A stretch of DNA of 6,625 bases from Nocardioides sp. (GTDB taxonomy: Bacteria > Actinomycetota > Actinomycetes > Propionibacteriales > Nocardioidaceae): NCBI GenBank assembly GCA_023252065.1, contig JAHEXO010000131.1:1-6625 (forward strand), given 5' to 3'. A program made the position numbers and the translations under genes. Of this stretch, positions 1-5,309 are shown in pieces. Numbering within the stretch: the stretch's first letter is position 1; each line of letters starts with the position of its first letter. The notes under the pieces were generated by a model. The model was not told where the DNA came from. It saw only the letters and a list, made by a program, of their open reading frames with translations, and made no database searches.

Positions 1-810
1 GCCGCGGTGTGGGCGGGACTCGACGAGGTCGGACGCCACCGCGTGACCGCACGAGCGGTTCTCAAGACAGCGCATCCTTCAGCGGTGCTGACCCACGTGT
101 CCGCCGTGGTCGAGCACGGTGCTCCGGTCTGGGATGTCGCCCTCACGGGGATACATCTGACTCGGACGGACGGCAGACCAGGCCGGCGCGAGGCAGGTGT
201 GGTGCACCACCGGGGAGGTCTGGACGAGACGGACGTCCAGGTGGCCAACGGGATCCCTGTCTCGCGCGCTGGCAGAAGCGCGCTCGAGCTCACGACGATG
301 GCCGGCGTCGAGTCCTCGTTGGTCTCCATCAACTGGTTGCTCGGCCGGTCCGCGACAACCAAGCCGGAGCTGGAGCATCTGCTGGAGGCGTTCCGGCACT
401 GGCCGGGGAGTCTGCGCAGCGATCTGGTCGTCCGTCTCGCGGACGGTCGTTGTGCCTGGCCGGGTGAGGCGCGTACCGGCCACCTCCTCTGGCGGGAACA
501 CGTGCCGGCGGCCGAGCCGCAGTACGAGATCCGGGACGGGTGGGGCAACGTGATCGGGATCGCCGACTTCGCGTGGCCCAGGCTCGGGGTCTTCCTGGAG
601 TTCGACGGCCGGATCAAGTACGAACGGCTCCGCCGGGAGGGCGAGACCCTTGACGAGGTCATCCTCCGCGAGAAGCGTCGCGAAGAGCTGATCTGCCAGC
701 GGACCGGCTGGGTCTGCATCCGGATCACCTGGGAGGACCTCGGTCGCCCGACCACGACTGCGAGGCGGATCCGCGCGATCCTCGAGAGCCGGCGTACGGC
801 AGCGGGCTGA
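1..810 (+). CDS. AbiEi/DUF559-like protein with nuclease-like C-terminus, 5' end outside window
   Basis: The frame is open from base 1, and the GTG at 7 is unlikely to be the true start: this family normally begins with a winged-helix segment of about 50-70 residues, which would lie upstream of the window. The visible part has the middle-domain signature 'AVLTHVSAVVEHGAPVW' near its N-terminus, typical of actinobacterial proteins annotated as AbiEi-family antitoxin-domain or DUF559 proteins. The C-terminal third resembles the very-short-patch/DUF559 endonuclease-like fold: 'GIADFAW' (Asp at 565-567), then 'FLEFDGRIKY' (Glu 598-600, Asp 604-606, Lys 616-618), then a Lys/Arg/Glu-rich helix and a final strand 'GWVCIRITWEDL'. 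These acidic residues fit a PD-(D/E)XK-like core, but activity is unproven. Such proteins are common, usually single genes with no known substrate, and no partner toxin is visible here. It ends in TGA at 808-810. The family call is fairly sure; the function is unknown. Confidence 0.8.
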   Translation, partial: AAVWAGLDEVGRHRVTARAVLKTAHPSAVLTHVSAVVEHGAPVWDVALTGIHLTRTDGRPGRREAGVVHHRGGLDETDVQVANGIPVSRAGRSALELTTMAGVESSLVSINWLLGRSATTKPELEHLLEAFRHWPGSLRSDLVVRLADGRCAWPGEARTGHLLWREHVPAAEPQYEIRDGWGNVIGIADFAWPRLGVFLEFDGRIKYERLRREGETLDEVILREKRREELICQRTGWVCIRITWEDLGRPTTTARRIRAILESRRTAAG

Positions 811-832
811 GGCTTGGGGTGGGGCCCCGGTC

Positions 833-838
833 CACACT
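833..838 (+). promoter_or_regulatory. Possible -10 element of a leaderless promoter
   Basis: CACACT lies six bases before the ATG at 845, where a TANNNT-like -10 element would sit if transcription began on the start codon, as is common in actinobacteria. The first base departs from consensus, and no convincing -35 is visible (TTGGGG at 814-819 is badly spaced). No clear ribosome binding site precedes the ATG, which is why a leaderless start is considered. Read-through from the upstream gene, 34 bases away, is an equally good explanation. Confidence 0.2.
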
Positions 839-844
839 GGTCTG

Positions 845-1723
845 ATGAGGCAGGTCAGCCGGCGGTCGGTCGCCATGTTCGGCGCCGGGGCGCTCGTGGC
901 CGGCTGCAGCAAGGGAGCCGACACGACCGCCCCGTCGGGGCACGGCCTGCCCTCCGCCAGTCCAACAACCCCGAGACCTTCGGGCACGGCACCGAACGAC
1001 CCGCTGCCGGCGGTCCACCGCTGGCATCCCGATCCGAACGACCTCGCACCGCTCTGCAAGCTCGTCGCGGTACGCCGCCTCGAGCGGGCCGGCAACGGGC
1101 CGGGGCGTGCCTTGCAGGTCGTCGATGCCGAGTACGGCGGTCTGCTCACCGACAGCGCGAGCGTCCTGGTCGTGACGCGCTCGTGGGTACGCCGTGCGGG
1201 TGGAGTGGTCGCCGGCGGCCACACCTACGACGTGCGGCTGAGCCAGTACGCCTCGACCTGGCGGGTCACCGCTGTCCACCCGTCGCACCCCGGGGCGGCC
1301 GCGCTGCGGCTCAGCCGTGCTGCCCGACTGGTCCTGGCCAGCAACGCGATCACCCTGCCACCGGCGGGACGGGCGGACGTCCGCTCGGGCCGGATCCACG
1401 ACTCAGTGCTCCGCGCGATGCTGCAGATGGCCGCGTCGTACCGGATCGACGTCAGCGTCGTCCGCTCCGGGCATCCGCTGCACGTCTTCGGCACCGATCG
1501 GCTCAGCGACCACCCGCAGGGCCGCGCCTTCGACACCTGGGCGATCGACGGGAAGTCCGTCGTCGATGCCGGTACGCCGCGCACCCTCATCGAGGACTAC
1601 ATGCGCGCGGCTGCCGCCGCGGGCTCGTACAACGTCGGAGGTCCCTACCTGCTCGGGGCAGCCCCCCAGTGGTTCAGCGACGCGACCCATCACGATCACG
1701 TGCACGCAGGGTTCACGACCTGA
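845..1723 (+). CDS. Lipoprotein with M15-type zinc peptidase signature
   Basis: This is a predicted exported lipoprotein of 292 residues. The N-terminus has a twin-arginine-like 'SRRSVAM' (residues 5-11), a short hydrophobic stretch and the lipobox LVAG-C with Cys21 as the lipidation site, followed by a Ser/Thr/Pro-rich linker to about residue 55. Residues about 66-150 form a domain I do not recognise. The C-terminal part (about 180-292) carries 'SDHPQGRAFD' at 221-230, matching the SxHxxGxAxD metal-site motif of the M15/VanY-DacB-like superfamily (His223, Asp230), and an HxH near the end (His285, His287) supplying the third ligand. Members are D,D- or L,D-peptidases acting on peptidoglycan peptides; this substrate is inferred, not shown. 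A cell-wall role at the outer face of the membrane is likely. No clear Shine-Dalgarno sequence precedes the ATG, but the signal peptide fixes the start well. It ends TGA at 1721-1723 and converges on the monooxygenase gene. Confidence 0.82.
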   Translation: MRQVSRRSVAMFGAGALVAGCSKGADTTAPSGHGLPSASPTTPRPSGTAPNDPLPAVHRWHPDPNDLAPLCKLVAVRRLERAGNGPGRALQVVDAEYGGLLTDSASVLVVTRSWVRRAGGVVAGGHTYDVRLSQYASTWRVTAVHPSHPGAAALRLSRAARLVLASNAITLPPAGRADVRSGRIHDSVLRAMLQMAASYRIDVSVVRSGHPLHVFGTDRLSDHPQGRAFDTWAIDGKSVVDAGTPRTLIEDYMRAAAAAGSYNVGGPYLLGAAPQWFSDATHHDHVHAGFTT

Positions 1724-1729
1724 CCGGGG

Positions 1730-1787
1730 CGCGACTTGGTGGCCCAGTTCGCATCTTGTGGTGGTAGATCGGGGCCACCAAGTGGCG
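1730..1787. repeat. Long imperfect inverted repeat in convergent intergenic region
   Basis: The arms are 1730-1745 and 1772-1787. Sixteen bases pair with a single mismatch (1733 against 1784); the inner twelve, ACTTGGTGGCCC and GGGCCACCAAGT, are perfect. The 26-base centre contains a smaller ATCT/AGAT pairing (1753-1756 with 1766-1769). It lies between two convergent genes, so it could be a bidirectional terminator element, but there is no T-tract. Its length and symmetry are also compatible with a dispersed extragenic palindrome, which only a genome-wide comparison would show. Confidence 0.7.
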
Positions 1788-1813
1788 AGTTCCCCGCCTG
1801 AGCGGGGAATTCG
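1786..1813. terminator. Probable bidirectional terminator hairpin
   Basis: Arms 1786-1797 and 1802-1813 form a 12-base-pair stem with one G-T wobble, GC-rich in the half next to the loop, closing on a four-base CTGA loop (1798-1801). It sits 63 bases after the lipoprotein stop and 22 bases beyond the monooxygenase stop on the other strand. That is the expected place for a shared terminator of convergent genes. No run of T follows on either side, which is common for actinobacterial hairpin terminators. The first two bases are shared with the preceding inverted repeat, so the two structures would compete for their ends. Confidence 0.6.
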
Positions 1814-1834
1814 ACAGGGGGCGCGAGCCGGCTC

Positions 1835-3673
1835 TCAGGCGGTGTGGTGCACCTCCTGCAGCTCGTACACCGGCGTCTCCAGCCCCTCGAACCTCGCCTT
1901 GAGCTGGAGCGCCAGGTAGAGCGAGTAGTGGCGCGACTGGTGGAGGTTGCCGCCGTGCATCCACAGGTGCGGCACCTGCGTCGGCTTCCACATGTTGCGC
2001 AGCTCGCCCTCCCACGGCCCGGGGTCCTTGGTCGTGTCGGAGCCGAGCCCCCAGCACTTCCCCAGCCGGTCGGCGGTCTCCTGGTCGATCAGGTCGGCGA
2101 CCCAGCCGTTCATGGAGTTGTAGCCGGTGGCGAACACGACCAGGTCGGCCGGCAGCTCGGTGCCGTCGTCGAGGACCACGGCGTCCTCGGTGAGGTGGTC
2201 GATCTGCCCGTGGACCAGCTTCACGTCGCCGTTCGCCACGAGATCGGCGGCCCCGACGTCGATGTAGTAGCCCGAGCCGCGACGGAGGTACTTCATGAAC
2301 AGCCCCGAGCCGTCGTCACCCCAGTCGTGCCAGAAGCCGGCCTGCTCGAGCCGCTCGTAGAAGTCCTTGTCGCGCTCCGCCATCGCCTCGTAGGCCGGGA
2401 TCTGGAAGGTGTGCAGGATCCGGTAGGGCAACGACGCGAAGATCAGGTCGGCCTTCTCCGTCGTCACCCCCGCGGCCAGCGCCCGCTCGGAGTAGAGGTC
2501 ACCCAGCCCGATGTCCATCAGGGTGTCGCTCCGGACGATGTGCGTCGACGACCGCTGGACCATCGTCACGTCGACGTCGTTCTCCCAGAGCGCGCCGCAG
2601 ATGTCGAACGACGAGTTGTTGCTGCCGATCACCACCGCCCTCTTCCCGCGGTAGGCGTCCGGCCCCGGGTGGGCCGAGGAGTGGTGGACGTCGCCACGGA
2701 AGACGTCCGTGCCGGCCACGTCGGGGAGCCGCGGCTTGCCGGACATCCCGGTGGCGAAGACGAGCTCCTTGGGCCGCAGCGTCAGCGAGCGTCCCTCCCG
2801 CTCGACGACGACGGTCCACTCCTGCTTCTCCTCCGACCACGACGCCGAGACCGCGCGGGTGCTCTACCAGTAGGGCACCTCCATCACCCGGGTGTAGAAC
2901 TCCAGCCAGTCGCCGATCTTGTCCTTGGGCGAGAAGACCGGCCAGTTGTCCGGGAACTTCAGGTAGGGCAGGTGGTCGTACCAGACCGGGTCGTGCAGGC
3001 ACAGCGACTTGTAGCGCTGCCGCCACTGGTCGCCGGGTCGCTCGTGCTTGTCGATGACGAGGCTCGGTACGCCGAGCTGCCGCAGGCGCGAGCCGAGCGC
3101 GATGCCGCCCTGTCCCCCGCCGATCACCAGGACGTGCGGCTGGAGCGTACTGCCGAGGCTCTCGGCCTCCTCCAGCTGTCGCTCCTGCCAAGTCGTGCGG
3201 GACCTGGTCGCGCCGTGCTCGGCGCCCATCGGCCGGTGCGTGCCCCGCGGCTCCTCGTACCCCTTGAGCTCGTAGAGCGCGGTCAGCAGCGTGAAGGCGC
3301 GATCCTCGCCGTCCTCCTGCACGAGCCGGAGCAGGCCGTTGCTGCGCCCGACCCCGGTCTCGAAGCCGATCCAGGCCGTCACGACACCGTCCGCCTCGTC
3401 GGGTGGCTCGGTGGTCGCGAACGCGGTGGCCCCGGTCGTGGCAGCCGTCGCCGTCACCAGGTCGGCGACGCCCTGCCGTCCCTCCACCGTCTTGAGGTTC
3501 CAGGTGAACGCCACGAGGTCGCGCCAGTAGGAGTCGGTGGCGAACAACGCGCCCGCAGCCGCCCCGTCCTGGGCGTCCAGGGCGCTCTGGAACCCATCCA
3601 GCCAAGCGTCCACCCGGCCCTGCGGCGAACCGGCGGTGGTCGTGCTCTGCTCACGTTCCGGAGCCTGGGTCAT
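1835..3673 (-). pseudogene. Flavin-dependent monooxygenase with SnoaL-like N-terminus, interrupted by in-frame TAG
   Basis: The gene reads as one frame of 613 codons (ATG at 3673, TGA at 1835-1837) broken only by TAG at 2864-2866, codon 270. The start is fixed by AAGGAG seven bases upstream. Residues about 20-140 look like a SnoaL/NTF2-like domain. The FAD dinucleotide-binding motif 'VLVIGGGQGG' is at 181-190, an FMO-type FxGxxxH at 325-331, the NAD(P)H-binding 'VVIGSNNSS' at 347-355, and the late FATGY motif at 514-518. Family members are class B-like flavoprotein monooxygenases that use NAD(P)H and O2 to oxygenate small organic molecules; the substrate cannot be told from sequence. The amber codon falls right after 'MEVPYW', and the expected downstream sequence 'STRAVSASW' continues in the same frame, so this is a point nonsense change rather than a frameshift or insertion. 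The truncated product would keep FAD binding but lose NAD(P)H binding. No Shine-Dalgarno sequence precedes the next in-frame ATG (2746), so restart is unlikely. A sequencing error or read-through remains possible. It is transcribed divergently from the GAF regulator, which probably controls it. Confidence 0.85.
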
Positions 3674-3780
3674 CGGTCGTCTCCTTCGCCTACGCTGGTG
3701 TGACCGAGCACACACCCCGGCACCCCGGCCGGGACAGGGTTGCGAGACGTTGCAACGCCGCCCCCGCTCGGGGAGGGACC
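3674..3780. promoter_or_regulatory. Divergent promoter/operator region between monooxygenase and GAF regulator
   Basis: This 107-base spacer serves two divergent genes and is rich in dyad symmetry. GTGTG at 3698-3702 faces CACAC at 3709-3713 across six bases (GGTGTG and CACACC also pair, 3697-3702 with 3711-3716). CCCGGCCGGG at 3724-3733 and CGTTGCAACG at 3748-3757 are perfect ten-base palindromes. GTTGC occurs at 3739-3743 and again at 3749-3753, ten bases apart, the first pairing with GCAAC at 3752-3756. TACGCT at 3691-3696 fits a -10 for the regulator, without a clear -35. These are candidate operator sites for the GAF regulator; assignment to that protein is inference from position. Confidence 0.5.
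3681..3686 (-). promoter_or_regulatory. Ribosome binding site of the monooxygenase gene
   Basis: On the minus strand this reads AAGGAG, seven bases before the ATG at 3673. It decides between that ATG and a longer in-frame start at 3715, whose extra 14 residues include an implausible run of arginines. Confidence 0.8.
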
Positions 3781-5010
3781 ATGCCGACCGACGAGCAGGC
3801 GCTACGCCGTACCCGTGAGGCGGTGCTGAGCGGCGCCCGGGCTCCCGAGCCCCCGCGCGACGCCATCGCCGCCTCGTGGCGCCGGGTGTCCGCCGTGGGC
3901 CTCGACCCCGGGTCGGGTGCCGACATCCCGCCCCTGGGGACCGCCGAGATCGCCCGACGACGGCGCGAGAGCGGCCTGTCCGACGTCATCGGTTCGCTCA
4001 CCGAGTCGCTCCGGTCGGTCATCGACGCCGGTCAGCTGGTCGTCGTCGCCGACGCCGACGGCTGGGTGCTGTGGCGCGAGGGCGGTCACGCCGTACGGCG
4101 CCTGGCCGACGGCCTGGGCTTCGTGGGCGGCTCCGCGTGGACCGAGGGAAACGTCGGCACCAACGCGATCGGGACCGCCCTCGTGCTCGGGGAGAGCGTC
4201 CGGGTGCAGGGCCCCGAGCACTTCGTGGACTCGCACACCCGCTGGGGGTGTGCGGCCGCCCCGCTGACCGACCCCTGGTCCGGACGGACCCTGGGCGTGC
4301 TCGACGTGAGCGGACCGTCGCGCGGCATGCATCCGGCCGAGCTGGCCCTGGTCACGACGGTCGCGCGGCTCACCTCGATGGAGATCGTGGCGCGACGGCG
4401 AGCCGAGCTCGACGTCCTGCGGGCCCACGCCGCCCCTGTGCTGGCCCGGCTGTCCGGCGACGCCCTCGCCGTCGATGTGTTCGGCCACGTCGCGGCCGCG
4501 ATCGGCTCGCGGGCTCCCGAGCGCGTCGCCCTCCCGGACGACCTCGCCGGTGGCTCCACGTGGCTGCCGACCCTCGGCCCGGTGCTCGTCGAGCCGCTCG
4601 CCGGCGGCTGGCTGCTGCGCCTCGACGGCGGCGAGCCGACTCCTGCCGCTGCTGCGGTCGTGCTCGACCTCGCCGCGGAGCCGACCCTGCGCGTGACCGG
4701 GGCCGGCGGCGGGTGGTCGCGACGGGTCTCGCGCCGTCACGCCGAGATCCTCCTGGCCCTCGCCCAGGCCGGACCCCAGGGGCGCACGGCCGCTGACCTG
4801 GCCGACGACCTGTTCGACGACCGCACCCGGGTCGTGACCGTACGGGCCGAGATGTCGCGCTTGCGCCGCCTGGCGGGGTCGGTGCTGCAGTCCCACCCCT
4901 ACCGGTTCGGTCCCGGCGTCGGCGTCAGCGTCGTCCTTCCCGACGACCCGGCCGCGGCGCTCCCCGGATCCAGCGCGCCCGTCGTACGCCGGTCCCGACG
5001 GCCCCGCTGA
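3781..5010 (+). CDS. GAF-domain transcriptional regulator (AcoR-type sensor, no AAA+ domain)
   Basis: This is a 409-residue regulator. Residues about 23-40 ('PPRDAIAASWRRVSAVGL') match the N-terminal lead-in of AcoR-type activators. A GAF sensor domain follows (about 70-205) with the hallmark 'WTEGNVGTNAIGTAL' at 120-134, 'GPEHF' at 144-148, and 'HTRWGCAAAPLTDP' at 152-165 leading to 'GVLDVSG'. Classical AcoR proteins continue with a sigma-54 AAA+ domain and a Fis helix; here neither is present. Instead, residues about 315-375 ('VSRRHAEILLALA' ... 'VTVRAEMSRLRRLAG' ... 'SHPYRF') look like a winged-helix DNA-binding domain, as in other actinobacterial members. The last 30 residues are Pro/Arg-rich and probably disordered. 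GGGAGGG just before the ATG supports this start over the in-frame GTG at 3700. The ligand is unknown, but family members often control alcohol, aldehyde or ketone oxidation genes, so the divergent monooxygenase is the likely target. It may now be orphaned if the monooxygenase is dead. Confidence 0.87.
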   Translation: MPTDEQALRRTREAVLSGARAPEPPRDAIAASWRRVSAVGLDPGSGADIPPLGTAEIARRRRESGLSDVIGSLTESLRSVIDAGQLVVVADADGWVLWREGGHAVRRLADGLGFVGGSAWTEGNVGTNAIGTALVLGESVRVQGPEHFVDSHTRWGCAAAPLTDPWSGRTLGVLDVSGPSRGMHPAELALVTTVARLTSMEIVARRRAELDVLRAHAAPVLARLSGDALAVDVFGHVAAAIGSRAPERVALPDDLAGGSTWLPTLGPVLVEPLAGGWLLRLDGGEPTPAAAAVVLDLAAEPTLRVTGAGGGWSRRVSRRHAEILLALAQAGPQGRTAADLADDLFDDRTRVVTVRAEMSRLRRLAGSVLQSHPYRFGPGVGVSVVLPDDPAAALPGSSAPVVRRSRRPR

Positions 5011-5042
5011 GCGTCGCCGGGTGCCCGCTGCGGCCGGCCCCT

Positions 5043-5067
5043 GCATGGCAGAGCGAACCCCGGGTAC
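5043..5067 (+). promoter_or_regulatory. Candidate SigB/SigF-type general stress promoter
   Basis: GCAT at 5043-5046, fifteen bases, then GGGTAC at 5062-5067. As I recall it, the actinobacterial SigB/SigF consensus is GNNT-N14-16-GGGTAC/T, and this matches both elements and spacing. The -35 part is loosely defined, so GGGTAC carries most of the weight. It would start RNA near 5073-5075, about 75 bases before the first gene of the operon. It lies in the only gap of any size in this part of the window (5011-5147). Confidence 0.5.
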
Positions 5068-5099
5068 GTCCTCGGTCTGCCGCGCCGTCGAGAGCGTGG

Positions 5100-5123
5100 C
5101 CCGGTGCAAGGAGCGGCACCGGG
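5100..5123 (+). repeat. Leader hairpin with AAGGAG in its loop
   Basis: CCCGGTGC (5100-5107) and GCACCGGG (5116-5123) form a perfect eight-base-pair, GC-rich stem. The loop AAGGAGCG displays a Shine-Dalgarno-like AAGGAG, but no start codon follows it at a usable distance. The stem ends seven bases before the purine-rich ribosome binding site of the first gene, so it would lie in the operon's 5' leader. It could modulate translation or RNA stability, or be a remnant terminator of the regulator gene; no T-tract is present. Confidence 0.5.
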
Positions 5124-5147
5124 ACGGCCAGGGAGGGAGACACGACT

Positions 5148-5309
5148 GTGGCACACGGTCAGACACAGGGTGACGGGGGTCTGTTGCGGACTCTGGTCAC
5201 CGGAGCCAAGGACATTCCGAAGAACGCGTCGTGGCTGGCAGGCAAGGCCCTGCCCCACGAGTCGTCCACCAACGGCAGCAACGGCACCTCGCAGCACGAG
5301 GGGGGGTGA
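5148..5309 (+). CDS. Small hypothetical protein, 53 residues, first gene of the operon
   Basis: A GTG start at 5148 is preceded at seven bases by GGGAGGGAGA (5131-5140), one of the strongest ribosome binding sites in the window. The frame runs 53 codons to TGA at 5307-5309. The protein starts MAHGQTQGDGGLLRTLVTG; a helical-looking middle (about 11-37, including 'AKDIPKNASWLAGKALP') is followed by a polar Ser/Asn/Gly-rich tail. There is no signal peptide or transmembrane segment, and I do not recognise a family. Its stop overlaps the GTG of the coiled-coil gene by four bases, so translation of the two is probably coupled. It is easily missed because it is short and starts with GTG, but ribosome site, position and overlap together support it as real. 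Confidence 0.72.
   Translation: MAHGQTQGDGGLLRTLVTGAKDIPKNASWLAGKALPHESSTNGSNGTSQHEGG

Noticed and set aside
1..810. An abortive-infection toxin-antitoxin pair
   Set aside because: Although the first gene belongs to an AbiEi-like group, no nucleotidyltransferase (AbiEii) partner lies beside it on the visible side; the next gene is an exported peptidase-like lipoprotein.
79..1224. A 381-codon minus-strand open frame crossing the first two genes
   Set aside because: It spans a gene boundary and overlaps two plus-strand genes with clear family motifs; its translation is Pro/Arg-rich without structure.
2864..2866. TAG recoded as pyrrolysine, or programmed read-through
   Set aside because: No tRNA or recoding structure is visible here, the position is not a catalytic residue of the family, and pyrrolysine use is not expected in this kind of organism. 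A nonsense mutation or sequence error is simpler.
1844..3703. A 619-codon open frame on the + strand opposite the monooxygenase
   Set aside because: It mirrors the GC-rich third positions of the minus-strand gene. Its translation is a low-complexity mix of Val, Leu, Arg, Pro and Gly without domains, while the minus strand carries all the flavoprotein motifs.
3700..3780. GTG at 3700 as start of the GAF regulator
   Set aside because: The 27 added residues are Arg/Pro/His-rich and unlike the family. The ATG at 3781 has a ribosome binding site and begins where family members begin, and GTG 3700 lies almost on the candidate -10 element.
3802..5166. A 454-codon minus-strand open frame opposite the GAF regulator
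   Set aside because: It is a shadow of the regulator's codon bias; the GAF motifs are unambiguous on the plus strand.
5231..5305. ATG at 5231 as start of the coiled-coil gene
   Set aside because: It lacks a ribosome binding site and would read out of frame through the preceding small gene. GTG at 5306 gives a GTGA overlap with a purine-rich site before it.
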